From Hyphomicrobiales bacterium (lineage in GTDB: Bacteria > Pseudomonadota > Alphaproteobacteria > Rhizobiales > Rhizobiaceae): a DNA stretch of 64,000 nucleotides. The notes below the pieces were generated by a model, which did not search any database, was not told where the DNA came from, and was given only the letters and a program-made list of their open reading frames with translations. This document shows positions 35,528-44,415 of this stretch, piece after piece. A program made the position numbers and the translations under genes. The stretch covers positions 1 through 64,000 of the forward strand of contig JAALLE010000006.1 in NCBI GenBank assembly GCA_011087605.1, written 5' to 3'. Position 1 is the stretch's first letter. The number at the start of each line of letters is the position of its first letter.

Positions 35528-36220
35528 TCATGCAGCAACGTTGACGGCAGAATTTTGCAACGCACGGTAAATGGATCCGTCATAGTCCTGACAGATTGGT
35601 TCGGACGGTCGGCAGTGCCAATAATTGACCAGAAGCGTCAGTCTGAGTTCCGACGGTTCTTCTCCTTCCTTCATTCCAGGATGGAGTTTCGTGGAGTCGG
35701 GAATAACTCCGTGCAACCTGTCGCCGGGAAACACCACGTAATTGTTTGAATGCGCAGCTGCCGCTGTGGTCAGATGAGCGATGGTTGGAGACTTTGACTT
35801 TCCATCCGGTCCCGGTACCTGGTCGGTTATTATGGTTGGGCTTGAAGGAAAGTCATTGAGATAATAGACGCTGCCCAAAATTGGGAAAACCTGTTTGCCG
35901 GCTTTCCGGCTCAGCGACAGATCCCGATCGAAATGCATGGAAAGTTTTTTTCCAAATGGCAATCGTCCGAGCCACCATTCTGCGCCAATACACTCAGATG
36001 GTGGTTGGGCGATGTCGCGCAGGGCTACAACGGCCTCTTCCGCTACATTGCTTGGAGCCTGCTCATCGGGATACCAAAATGTGGTCGAATAGGACGACTT
36101 TCCTCGCGGCTTTTCTTCTCCAACGGCCAGCATCGCCGATAAAAGGCGTTGATGCAGGGCCTTGGGAAGGGCTCCCTCGAACAGTTGGATATCAGCCGGA
36201 CTTGCAGTTTGGTCACTCAT
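35528..36220 (-). CDS. 2-oxoglutarate/Fe(II)-dependent oxygenase-like protein
   Basis: The 230-residue protein has the metal triad and 2OG-binding arginine of the family: His96 and Asp98 in MHFDRD, His170 in GDRLHGVI and Arg193 in ELRLTLLVNYW. The central strand FPILGSVYYLND is typical of prolyl-hydroxylase-like folds. It starts 4 bases after the CelD-like acyltransferase stop, so the two probably act on the same product. The substrate is unknown. Confidence 0.75.
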   Translation of the reverse strand: MSDQTASPADIQLFEGALPKALHQRLLSAMLAVGEEKPRGKSSYSTTFWYPDEQAPSNVAEEAVVALRDIAQPPSECIGAEWWLGRLPFGKKLSMHFDRDLSLSRKAGKQVFPILGSVYYLNDFPSSPTIITDQVPGPDGKSKSPTIAHLTTAAAAHSNNYVVFPGDRLHGVIPDSTKLHPGMKEGEEPSELRLTLLVNYWHCRPSEPICQDYDGSIYRALQNSAVNVAA

Positions 36221-36224
36221 GGTA

Positions 36225-37528
36225 TTACGCCTCCAGGTCTTTTGTCATACTGGCCAAGGACCCGCGTTCGCGCGGTTTGGCCTCCATAATTTTCAGCAGT
36301 TCATCACAAGCCAAGCTGGCTTTGGTCATATCGCCCTTGCTGATGAATGATCGAACCTTTCGCGCCGGGTCAGTGATGTTGAACGGATCGATGGTTTCCG
36401 GGATGTCATCGCTTAAGCGTTCCAGGATGATGTAGTTCAACCGCTTGTCGGTGCCGCCGAGGCTGGTCTTGTAAGGCTCGTCACCATGGCCAAAATCATA
36501 GATCGAAAAGCCGTTCTCGATGGCTCTTTGGATACTGTCGTTATGCAGCAGTAATCCGCTATTTTGTTGATCGGGGTCAGAGCTGCGCCCGGAAAGGACA
36601 AAGTGAACATGGCCGCGACTGGCGTCAGATATACAACCATGCGCCACCAGAGGTCGTTCTGCATGCCACAGAATAGGGAGATGCAAGGCACCCAGATCAT
36701 GGGCGGTTTTCATCATGTGTCGATAATTGGCAGCGATATTGCGAGCCTGGGAAGGTTTCTTTTGCGAACCCCAACGACTCATCCAAAGATCCATCAGGAT
36801 GTCGATATCACGTTTAACAGTATCTGCATTTGCCTGTGTGATATGCCAGGTACCACTTTCCAGTTGGCGACGGGCAAAGCGTCTGATCTTCTGTCGTGTG
36901 TTTGAGCTGAGCCCGGCCAGATAGGCATCATGGGTTGCAGGAAGTTCAATCTGCGGGCAGATCAGGTTGTCGACCGTGCCCTCATTGATGCGGTAATCTT
37001 CAAATCGTCCGCGAAAACTGTCTTCCGGAAAACACTTCAAAAACTGCTCGCTTCGGCGCCCGGTGGGTTCGTAACGCATGGAAAACCGTGTCCAGGGCAT
37101 CGAACAGATGCTGTCGGCAATCGCGGCAATTGCCTTTTTTCTTCGTCCGGGTGGCACAGGAATCCGGTGAGTTCACTCAGCGCAACACGGCCACCTGGCT
37201 CCAGTATGCCTTGAAAGCTTTGCTTGCTGCTGCTCCAGCGTATGCGCGAGGTAATGGGGAAGAAGGCCACATAGCCGGTATTTTTTCCGACGTTTCGCAC
37301 CGCGAGAATCCGGATTCTATCTCGGTTGCGACGGAACACATTCGAAATCCATCCCCAGGATAAAAAGTATCCAGACTCGGAGTCCAGTTCATACAAAGCC
37401 TTCCACGCCGGTTCCAGTTTGAGGAAGGTTTCTATGGAATCAATCGTTTCAACAACCAGCGCGGGTTCAGCTTCCGGTTTGCGCGCGGAGCTTAACAATG
37501 CATCTTGAACTGGAAGGTGAGTTGCCAT
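36225..37528 (-). pseudogene. CelD/BioF2-like GNAT acyltransferase split by a frameshift
   Basis: The N-terminal half (37528 down to about 37138) reads FLKLEPAWKALYE, YFLSWGWISNVF and GGRVALSELTGFLCHPDEEK. The C-terminal half (37157..36225, another frame) continues with KAIAAIADSICSMPWTRF, then the GNAT core LPILWHAERPLVAHGCI and IYDFGHGDEPYKTSLGG. The two frames join at an A6 run (37135-37140), where a -1 shift restores one protein of about 430 residues, the usual CelD length. This may be a real mutation, slippage at GAAAAAAGG or a sequence error. Family members acylate peptidoglycan-like, polysaccharide or small-molecule amines. It lies directly upstream of the 2OG-oxygenase. Confidence 0.8.
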
Positions 37529-37626
37529 GACTTATGGGTAGCGGCAATTGATTTAAAATTCGTATGCGTTTGTAGATCGTTAAAATGATTGGCGCGGTAG
37601 CTCGGCTATAGGTTGATATCAACACA

Positions 37627-38361
37627 TCAATTGGAATTGACGAAGGTTGACGCAAGTTTGATGGTGTCGGCCCGGCAGACCGATCGTGCGAGCATATAAG
37701 GTTCGCTGGTTGGTGAGGTGCGGTATTGGCGTTCAATAATCAGGGCCGGTGATCCACAGGATATGCCGAGTGCATTGGCTTCTTCGTTGCTAAACGTGTC
37801 GGCATAAACCGTCTGATTGACCTCCTTTGCGACATAGCCGTATTGATCTGCGATGATCTCGGCGCCGGATTTGTGGAATTCACTAAAGCGGTCGATTACC
37901 GGTTCGATCAAGGCATCTATCCAGATCGTTACAAGGGCAATTGTTCGGGGTTGGGGTTCGATGGTTTTGCGCAACATGCGGGCCTCGGCAAGACGACGTC
38001 CCACAGCGCAGCCAAATCGTTCTGCAAGCAATTCGTCAGCCTCAATTACCCGTCGGCCGATCAGTTCGCGCACAGTTGCCTGACCGAAGGTTATCAACTC
38101 GTCAATCGACTGGATTGTCTCAATAAACGCACTCGCTGGTGCTGAAGCGACCACTCTTGAGCCTTGACCTTGTCGGGATGCAACGACGCCCCGTTTCTTA
38201 AGGTCCTGGACTGCGAAGCGTACGGTATGCCGGCTCACCCCAAAAGCGCGCATTAATTCGGCTTCCGTTGGAAGCAATTCTCCCACCGGATGCAAACCAT
38301 CGCTTATCTCACGCATCAAATGGTCAGCGATCAGTGAATACTTTGGTTTAAGTTGCACCAT
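37627..38361 (-). CDS. GntR-family transcriptional regulator, HutC type
   Basis: The 244-residue protein has an N-terminal winged helix-turn-helix (GELLPTEAELMRAFGVSRHTVRFAVQDLKKRGVV) and a C-terminal UTRA ligand domain ending in ALIIERQYRTSPTSEPYMLARSV. It is the last gene of the citE-maoC-caiB operon, 3 bases after the CoA-transferase stop. It probably represses this operon and the divergent TRAP genes through the region 40981-41097, with the pathway substrate or a CoA ester as inducer. Confidence 0.92.
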   Translation of the reverse strand: MVQLKPKYSLIADHLMREISDGLHPVGELLPTEAELMRAFGVSRHTVRFAVQDLKKRGVVASRQGQGSRVVASAPASAFIETIQSIDELITFGQATVRELIGRRVIEADELLAERFGCAVGRRLAEARMLRKTIEPQPRTIALVTIWIDALIEPVIDRFSEFHKSGAEIIADQYGYVAKEVNQTVYADTFSNEEANALGISCGSPALIIERQYRTSPTSEPYMLARSVCRADTIKLASTFVNSN

Positions 38362-38364
38362 TCC

Positions 38365-39564
38365 TCAAATCAGATCTTGATCGCGAAATCCCTGTATTTC
38401 GTCATCGGAGAACCCCACCTCGCGCAGAATCGTATCTGTATCATTGCCCATAGGGGAGCATCCGCGCGTGGCCTGAAGCGTACCCGTTGTGATTGGTGAA
38501 GCCAATAGATCAAATCCCGTACCGTCGCGCAATTCGGTGCGACTGATCCGGCCCTGCTCGCGCAATTGCGGGTCATTCAGCGCCTCCCGGGGGGTGCGGA
38601 TCGGGGCCAAAGGCACCTTGCCCTGCAGAAGCTGCAGCCAGTTGGCCGTTGTGTTTTTACTCAGAGCCTCGTCCAGTATGTCGGTCAGGGATTCCCGGTG
38701 TTGCAAGCGCTGGTCAAATGTCTCGAATCTTGAATCAGTGATCAAATCGGATCTGTTGATCAATGTGCAAAGGCTGGTCCAGAATTTTTCCTTGTTGCAC
38801 ATGATGTAGATCCAGCCGTCTGCGGTGCGGTAAAGCTGGCAGGGGACCAGAGAGGCATGGGCCGACCGCGATATGCGGGCCGGGTCATAGTCGGAATTAA
38901 GTGCCCAGGCACTCAAATAACTCAGGTTGAAAAGCGCCGTGTCATAGAGATTTACATCAATGTCGCGGCCGATTTGGCTGCTGCGTGCACCCAAAACGCC
39001 GGAGACCAGCCCCAGCGCCAGGTAGGTGCCCGCCATGAAGTCCACGACGGATAGACCCATTCGCGTTGGAGGCGTGTCCGGTTCGCCCGACATATGGAAG
39101 TAGCCGGCCTCGGCCTGCATCAGGAAATCATAGCCCGGCCAGTCGCGCCGCGGACCATCGCGTCCATAAGCGGAACAATGGGCGCAGACAATTGCCGGAT
39201 TGTGCTGCTTGAGAGCATCATAATTCAGGCCGAGTTTTTCCGGCACATCACCGCGCAGGTTATTGGCCACCGCGTCGGCGTTGGCCACCAGTTTTGCAAA
39301 TATCGGGCTGGATTTTGGATTGCCCAGATCGAGACTCAGACTTTGTTTGCCCCGATTGACGGACTGGAAAAACAAACTGGCATCATCACCAGAAGCATCG
39401 GGCGCAAAATATGGCCCAAGCCCCCGTGCATAATCGCCACCCATCTTGCGGTTTTCGATCTTGATGACGGTGGCACCCAAATCGGCGAGATGCTGGGTTC
39501 CAAATGGTCCGGCTCCGTATTGCTCAACAGCCAGAACCCGCATGCCTGCTAGGGGGCCATCCAT
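38365..39564 (-). CDS. CaiB/BaiF family CoA-transferase (type III)
   Basis: The protein has 399 residues from the ATG at 39564, which follows the MaoC stop by one base; the track's longer start is not used. MRVLAVEQYGAGPFGTQHLADLGATVIKIE is the classic N-terminus. The catalytic Asp is probably in the segment SVVDFMAGTYLALGLVSG. It would move CoA, for example from succinyl-CoA, to the acid substrate of the pathway. With the hydratase and lyase next door it matches the three enzymes of itaconate/mesaconate-type degradation. Confidence 0.92.
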   Translation of the reverse strand: MDGPLAGMRVLAVEQYGAGPFGTQHLADLGATVIKIENRKMGGDYARGLGPYFAPDASGDDASLFFQSVNRGKQSLSLDLGNPKSSPIFAKLVANADAVANNLRGDVPEKLGLNYDALKQHNPAIVCAHCSAYGRDGPRRDWPGYDFLMQAEAGYFHMSGEPDTPPTRMGLSVVDFMAGTYLALGLVSGVLGARSSQIGRDIDVNLYDTALFNLSYLSAWALNSDYDPARISRSAHASLVPCQLYRTADGWIYIMCNKEKFWTSLCTLINRSDLITDSRFETFDQRLQHRESLTDILDEALSKNTTANWLQLLQGKVPLAPIRTPREALNDPQLREQGRISRTELRDGTGFDLLASPITTGTLQATRGCSPMGNDTDTILREVGFSDDEIQGFRDQDLI

Positions 39565-39565
39565 A

Positions 39566-40102
39566 TCAGCCCATCTCCGCCCGCATGTCATCGACCACCG
39601 AATGCCCACGTTTGGTTGCAAAAAAAGATCGCGTCATATGCATGACATAAGTTCCATCCTGATTCTTGCCGGAATGGCGAATTCGCACGATTCCTGCCGT
39701 CGGTCTGGATTTTGACTCGCGCTTGTCGAGAACCTCCGATTCGGAATAAAGAGTGTCGCCAACAAAGACCGGGGCGGGCACCTTGATTTCTTCCCATCCC
39801 AGATTTGCGATTGCTTTTTGGCTGGTTGATGAAACACACATTCCAGCAACTATCGCCAAAGTCAGAGTCGAGTTGACCAGCGGTTTGCCAAACTCCGAGT
39901 GGGAAGCGTAGTTGAGATCAAAATGCACCGGGTGGGTGTTCATTGTCAGATGGGTAAACCAGATATTGTCGGTTTCGGTGATGGTTCGACCTGGCCAATG
40001 CTCATAAATATCGCCAACTTCAAAATCTTCGTAATACAATCCGGGATCCTCGCGAAAGCGGGACCCTTCGACATGGGTCAGGCCAGGTAATGATCGCTTC
40101 AT
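39566..40102 (-). CDS. MaoC-like enoyl-CoA hydratase
   Basis: The 178-residue hot-dog-fold hydratase has LYYEDFEVGDIYEHWPGRTITETDNIWF at the N-terminus and the catalytic-region motif THPVHFDLNYA. Single-domain MaoC proteins with this N-terminus include itaconyl/mesaconyl-CoA hydratases. It overlaps the CitE-like gene by four bases and precedes the CoA-transferase. The likely reaction is hydration of a branched C5-dicarboxylyl-CoA to a citramalyl- or methylmalyl-CoA. Confidence 0.9.
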   Translation of the reverse strand: MKRSLPGLTHVEGSRFREDPGLYYEDFEVGDIYEHWPGRTITETDNIWFTHLTMNTHPVHFDLNYASHSEFGKPLVNSTLTLAIVAGMCVSSTSQKAIANLGWEEIKVPAPVFVGDTLYSESEVLDKRESKSRPTAGIVRIRHSGKNQDGTYVMHMTRSFFATKRGHSVVDDMRAEMG

Positions 40103-40980
40103 TCGGTGCTCCTGTCATTAAACTCAATCAGCCGATGCGCCCGGGCGAGCACCGGGGCATCTACCATTTTTCCGTTGAAACTGAATGCGCCGCCTCCAGC
40201 ATCCTCCGACGCCGCGACCATCTCGTGTGCCATTGTCAACTCATCTTCACTGGGCGAGAAAACCCTGTTGATGGTTTCGATCTGATCGGGATGAATCGCA
40301 ATCTTGCCTGAAAATCCGATCTCCTGAACCAGTTCTGCTTCGCGCTCCAGCCCAGCTTCGTCCCTGTAATTCAGCCAAACTCCATCCAGTGCGGGCAAGT
40401 TGGCTGCAGCGGCGGCATTCACTACTTGACCGCGCCCCCACGCCAGGCCGGTTTCCATCATGCGCCCGCCGGTCTCTGCCATGTGATCTGCCGACCCATA
40501 ACCTACGATTGCACTCTTCGGTGCTACCGAAAGAATGTCAGCCGCGTCGGCAATTCCCCTGGCGGTCTCCAATGTGATGAGCAGGCGCGTAGGTCGGGTG
40601 GCGATCAAGTCGACCACTTGGCATATTTCTGCTTGCGAACTGACTTTTGGCAATACGAGAACAGCTGGCCATCTTGACCAACTCAGCATAATTGCCATGT
40701 CCAGGATTCCCTCGGGGGTGCTGAGAGAATTTATGCGCAGGCCGAGGCGCAAATACCTGTCGTCATCGTCGCCGCCGCCGCCGTCGTCGCCGTCGTTGCC
40801 GCCGAAGCCGCCGCCACTACTGCCAGTGGCAAAATCAGATACCTTTGCTCGTGCCGCGACTTTGTCGCCTGGACCGACTCCATCTTCGAGATCGAGCACA
40901 ACCAGATCAGCGCCCGAAGCCAAACCCCGTTCGAGCCGATCAAGGCGCGTCGTCGGTGTGAAAAGGACACTTCGGATCAT
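40099..40980 (-). CDS. CitE-like CoA-ester lyase (HpcH/HpaI aldolase family) with a Gly/Asp insertion
   Basis: The 293-residue protein is a beta-methylmalyl/citramalyl-CoA lyase-type enzyme: RSVLFTPTTR, LVVLDLEDGVGPGDKVAAR (metal Asp/Glu), LRINSLSTPEG, LLITLETARGI and VGYGSADH. Between VSDFATG and RYLRLGLRINS it carries about 22 residues of Gly, Asp, Ser and Asn (GGGGDDDD) that family members lack. The insertion lies in a surface loop before a conserved strand, so activity may survive. It would split the 3-hydroxyacyl-CoA made by the MaoC enzyme into acetyl-CoA (or propionyl-CoA) and a 2-oxo acid. Confidence 0.9.
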   Translation of the reverse strand: MIRSVLFTPTTRLDRLERGLASGADLVVLDLEDGVGPGDKVAARAKVSDFATGSSGGGFGGNDGDDGGGGDDDDRYLRLGLRINSLSTPEGILDMAIMLSWSRWPAVLVLPKVSSQAEICQVVDLIATRPTRLLITLETARGIADAADILSVAPKSAIVGYGSADHMAETGGRMMETGLAWGRGQVVNAAAAANLPALDGVWLNYRDEAGLEREAELVQEIGFSGKIAIHPDQIETINRVFSPSEDELTMAHEMVAASEDAGGGAFSFNGKMVDAPVLARAHRLIEFNDRSTE

Positions 40981-40996
40981 TGATATTGGTGCTCGG

Positions 40997-41028
40997 CAAA
41001 TTTTATTGGTTGTCCGTACAAATTTTAT
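40997..41028. promoter_or_regulatory. Paired direct repeats with an inner inverted repeat (candidate GntR operator)
   Basis: CAAATTTTATTGGT (40997-41010) and CAAATTTTATGGTT (41019 onward) are direct repeats 22 bases apart, two helical turns. Between and overlapping them, TTGTCCGTACAA (41010-41021) is an imperfect dyad of the TTGTnnnnACAA form used by HutC-type GntR proteins. The site lies in the divergent promoter region of the citE and dctP operons. Confidence 0.45.
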
Positions 41029-41097
41029 GGTTTAGGGTCCAAAGTCAAGACATGATTTGAAGTCCGACCAATATTTGCATTATATCAGGAGTGGAAG

Positions 41098-42105
41098 ATG
41101 AATTTATTCAAACGTTTAGCAGTTATCGCGGCAATTTCAGCCGGCATTCTGAGCGCCGCAAAGGCCGAAGAAATGGCTTTCAGAATTTCATTGAATACCG
41201 GGCCAAATCACGTCAGAAACATTGCATTGGAAAAATTTGTCGCTCAATTATCCGAGCGAACAAAGGGAAAATTGGACGTTCAAGTGTTCCCGTCTTCACA
41301 ATTGTTCAAGGGCCCTGACGTGCCCAAGGCTCTGGCCCAGGGTGGTGTTGAAATGGGTGTTCCGATCATTCTCTATATCAGCCGCGTTGTGCCAAATGCG
41401 GGACTTCTGGACCTGCCGATGTTTTTTGGCCGTACTGCAAAGGAGGTTCATGCTGTTATGGATGGACCCGTGGGAGCCGAGTTGAATGCCGAGATCGAGG
41501 CAAAGGTCGGCGTCAAGATCATCGGACCAAATCTGGATCTCGGTCATGGTTCGATTTTTACAACAGAATCTCCGGCCGGATCGCTTGCGGCGCTTAAAGG
41601 ATTGAAATTGCGCGTCCCGGGAAGCCCTGCCGCGAAAGTGCGCTATCAAAGCCTCGGGGTTGAGTCGGTATCGATCAGCTTTTCAGATGTCCCGATTGCA
41701 TTGGCTCAAAAAAGCATTGATGGGTTAATGACGACTCACGAAACCGTCCGCAGTGCCAAGCTGTGGGAATCCGGTCTGAAATACTCGATCGATACGCAAG
41801 GAACATTCCTGCAATATGTGCCAATGATCGGCAAACCCACCTGGGACAAACTGGGGCCGGAACTGCAAAAGGTCATTACAGACACATGGGCAGAAACAGT
41901 TGGCCCGGCTCGTGAACTGGCAGCGCAGCGTCAGGCATCGGCACGTGAAAAAGGTGTGGCCGAGGGAATTAAAGCCGTTCAGGCAACCCCCGAAGAACTG
42001 GCTGCGTTTCGCGCCGAGTTGATGAAACAGCAATCGAGCATCATCGAAGCGACGCGCATGAATGCGGAATTTGCGGCGCGCGCAGCGACAGCTCTGGGCA
42101 ATTAA
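41098..42105 (+). CDS. dctP: TRAP transporter substrate-binding protein
   Basis: The 335-residue DctP-family periplasmic protein has a signal peptide (MNLFKRLAVIAAISAGILSAAKA), the family motifs KFVAQLSERTKGKLDVQVFPSSQLF and GLKLRVPGSPAAKVRYQSLG (carboxylate-binding Arg), and GLMTTHETVRSAKLWE. AGGAGTGGAAG precedes the ATG. It is the first gene of a complete dctPQM set divergent from the CoA-ester operon. A mono- or dicarboxylate ligand is expected; a C5 dicarboxylate would fit the neighbours. Confidence 0.94.
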   Translation: MNLFKRLAVIAAISAGILSAAKAEEMAFRISLNTGPNHVRNIALEKFVAQLSERTKGKLDVQVFPSSQLFKGPDVPKALAQGGVEMGVPIILYISRVVPNAGLLDLPMFFGRTAKEVHAVMDGPVGAELNAEIEAKVGVKIIGPNLDLGHGSIFTTESPAGSLAALKGLKLRVPGSPAAKVRYQSLGVESVSISFSDVPIALAQKSIDGLMTTHETVRSAKLWESGLKYSIDTQGTFLQYVPMIGKPTWDKLGPELQKVITDTWAETVGPARELAAQRQASAREKGVAEGIKAVQATPEELAAFRAELMKQQSSIIEATRMNAEFAARAATALGN

Positions 42106-42153
42106 ACGTTCACGGGTTGAATTTCGCCGCCTCAATCCTCCAACATTGGTGGG

Positions 42154-42660
42154 ATGCGTGTGTTAAAATCAATTGAATCCTACGTTGGCGGAATTCTGGT
42201 GCTCGCCGCATTGGTGCTGTTTCTGTCAGGCATGGTGTTGCGGCTGATGTCGTCCCCGCTTGGTGGCGACTGGGTCGCGGAAGTGTCAATTTACATGGTG
42301 GCCTGGGGGCTATTATTGTCCGCTGCCGGATGTGTTGCGGAAGGTGAACATGTGCGGGCGGATTTCTTTCTGCGCATGGTCGGCCCCAGAACCCACTTTT
42401 TTGCAGATATTCTGGCCGCACTGGCGGGGTTGGTCTTTTGTCTAGTACTTGCCTGGTTTGGCTACAAGGTTGTCGCATTCGCCTTTGCGTGGGATGAACG
42501 CGGTCCGTCATATTTGCAGATCCCGACGGGCTATTATCATGCGGCCCTGCCGGTTTCGATGGGTCTTTGTGCCGTGCGATATCTGTTTGTCCTGATCGAA
42601 TTATTGCGTGTCGGCGGCGGCGGTGGCGGCGACGGGTCGACCCAAAGCGAAGAGTTGTAG
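42154..42660 (+). CDS. dctQ: TRAP transporter small permease
   Basis: The 168-residue protein has four hydrophobic segments and the DctQ signature region GCVAEGEHVRADFFLRMVG. The C-terminal tail ends in a Gly/Asp run (VGGGGGGDGSTQSEEL) that is not a usual family feature. The gene lies 48 bases after dctP and 2 bases before dctM. Confidence 0.9.
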   Translation: MRVLKSIESYVGGILVLAALVLFLSGMVLRLMSSPLGGDWVAEVSIYMVAWGLLLSAAGCVAEGEHVRADFFLRMVGPRTHFFADILAALAGLVFCLVLAWFGYKVVAFAFAWDERGPSYLQIPTGYYHAALPVSMGLCAVRYLFVLIELLRVGGGGGGDGSTQSEEL

Positions 42661-42662
42661 CG

Positions 42663-43937
42663 ATGTTGGTCATCGTCTTCGCCGCTCTCCTGCTACTGTT
42701 GTTTATCGGCTTGCCAATCTTCGTGGCGCTTGGCGGGCTGTCCATGGCCCTGCTGATTTCCGGCCATACGCCGGGAATATCCACCGCGCAGGTCGTTATC
42801 GACAAGTTGAACGGCCAGACCATTTTGGCCGTGCCTTTTTTTGTGATTGCTGCACAATTCATGGAACGCGGTGGTATCGCCAAAAGCCTGATTGCCATGG
42901 CCGAAGCCTGGCTTGGTTGGCTGCGCGGCGGATTGGCACTGACTTGTGTCGGGGCGACAACGGTGTTTGCCGCCGTGTCGGGATCTTCCGTCGCAACTGC
43001 CCTGGCAATGGCAACAATCCTTGTCCCGGCGATGTTGGAGCGCGGTTATGATCGGCCCTTTGCGGTGGGCGTTGTTGGTGCATCGGGCACATTGGGCATC
43101 CTGATACCGCCCTCAATTATTTTGGTGATTTACGGCCTGATCGCAGAAACGTCGATCCCGCGCCTATTTCTGGCGGGAATCATTCCCGGCCTGATGCAGG
43201 GCTTGCTGTTTGCGGTTTTCATATTGTTTTATGCCAACCGCCATAAATTGCCGCGCCGGGACCTGCCGGACCTTTCGGAATTCATTCGTGCCAATATTTC
43301 CGCCATTCCGGCGGTAATCATTCCGATCGTTATATTCGTCGGTATCTATGGTGGCTATTCGACGATTGCCGAGGCTGCCGGGCTTGCTGCGTTCCTGTCG
43401 ATTGTCGTAAGTTTGGTAGTCTATCGTGGCTGCACTGTGCGCGACATTGTCCCGATCACCGCCATTGCCATGCGCCGGTCCGCTGCAATCATCATGATAG
43501 TCGTCGCCGCCTTGTTGTTCGGGCACTGGCTGACCGAAACCCGCATGCCGGTCAAACTGGTTGAATTTGTCACCGATATCGACCTGCAGGCCTGGCAATT
43601 CCTGCTTATCATGAGCGCCATCATGTTGATTCTGGGCACGGTGCTGGAAGGGCTGTCGATTGTCCTGATTACGGTTCCGCTGGTTTTGCCATTGCTGCGG
43701 CAATTCGATATCGACCCGGTCCATTACGCCATTATCGTGGTCATCAATATCGAGGTTGCTATGCTGACACCACCGGTCGGATTGAACCTGTTTGTGTTGT
43801 CGGGGGTTTCAAAAGCACCTTTGTCAGAGGTGATCAGGGGCATTTTGCCATTCCTGGCACTGATGATTGTGTTGTTGATCAGCGTCACATTCATGCCAGG
43901 CCTGACCCTGTATCTGCCAAACCTCGTGCTGGATTAA
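42663..43937 (+). CDS. dctM: TRAP transporter large permease
   Basis: The ATG at 42663 gives a 424-residue protein with about twelve hydrophobic segments; the track's earlier start runs into dctQ. DctM signatures are GIAKSLIAMAEAWLGWLRGGLAL, GASGTLGILIPPSIILVIYG and the C-terminal EVAMLTPPVGLNLFVLSGV. The set is complete and intact, unlike the remnant at 2.8-3.8 kb. Confidence 0.94.
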   Translation: MLVIVFAALLLLLFIGLPIFVALGGLSMALLISGHTPGISTAQVVIDKLNGQTILAVPFFVIAAQFMERGGIAKSLIAMAEAWLGWLRGGLALTCVGATTVFAAVSGSSVATALAMATILVPAMLERGYDRPFAVGVVGASGTLGILIPPSIILVIYGLIAETSIPRLFLAGIIPGLMQGLLFAVFILFYANRHKLPRRDLPDLSEFIRANISAIPAVIIPIVIFVGIYGGYSTIAEAAGLAAFLSIVVSLVVYRGCTVRDIVPITAIAMRRSAAIIMIVVAALLFGHWLTETRMPVKLVEFVTDIDLQAWQFLLIMSAIMLILGTVLEGLSIVLITVPLVLPLLRQFDIDPVHYAIIVVINIEVAMLTPPVGLNLFVLSGVSKAPLSEVIRGILPFLALMIVLLISVTFMPGLTLYLPNLVLD

Positions 43938-43949
43938 ATCCGCAACAGA

Positions 43950-44414
43950 TTAGATGGCCAGGTCCAGCCGGGGCTTCCAGAACGGTCTGAAAAGCTCGAT
44001 CTTGGGACAACGGTTCATCACCACTTTAAGGCCGGCGTCTTCGGCCAGTTTGGCGGCTTCATCGTCATAGACGTCAATCTGACCCCACAATACTTTGGCG
44101 CCCAGATCCACGGCATCGCGGGCAATGCCCAGCAATTCTTCCTTGCGACGAAATACCTGCACCATGTCAATGGGCCGATCGACATCGCGGAGCGTTGGAA
44201 ACACTTTCAGACCGCGGATCTCGGTAACATCCGGACGTGGATTGATCGGGATCATGTCGTAGCCGGTCTCATGCAGCACTCGCAGCACACCATAGCTGAA
44301 TTTGGTCTTGTCGGGGCTGGCGCCGACCATGGCGATGGTTTTGACCGATTTGAGGATATCGGCCAGATATCCCGGCTCATAATTGTAGATATGATCGATA
44401 TCGGCTTCGGGCAT
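43950..44414 (-). CDS. CoA-binding domain protein (YccU-like)
   Basis: From the ATG at 44414, which has GGGAG about 7 bases upstream, the protein has 154 residues with a Rossmann-like CoA-binding fold: SVKTIAMVGASPDKTKFSYGVLRVL, MIPINPRPD and GAKVLWGQIDVYDDEAAKLAEDAGLKVVMNRCPKIE. The family is widespread, and its role is not settled. It is the last gene of an SBP56-ferredoxin-CoA-binding operon. Confidence 0.88.
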   Translation of the reverse strand: MPEADIDHIYNYEPGYLADILKSVKTIAMVGASPDKTKFSYGVLRVLHETGYDMIPINPRPDVTEIRGLKVFPTLRDVDRPIDMVQVFRRKEELLGIARDAVDLGAKVLWGQIDVYDDEAAKLAEDAGLKVVMNRCPKIELFRPFWKPRLDLAI

Positions 44415-44415
44415 T

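Noticed and set aside
41057-41085. TTGAAG-N17-TTATAT, a good-looking promoter before dctP
   Set aside because: Transcription would start within or after the AGGAG ribosome site of dctP, so it is unlikely to serve that gene in the usual way.
42110-42898. 262-residue minus-strand ORF opposite dctQ and dctM
   Set aside because: Low-complexity Pro/Arg/Thr-rich translation of a clearly coding region on the other strand; a shadow ORF.
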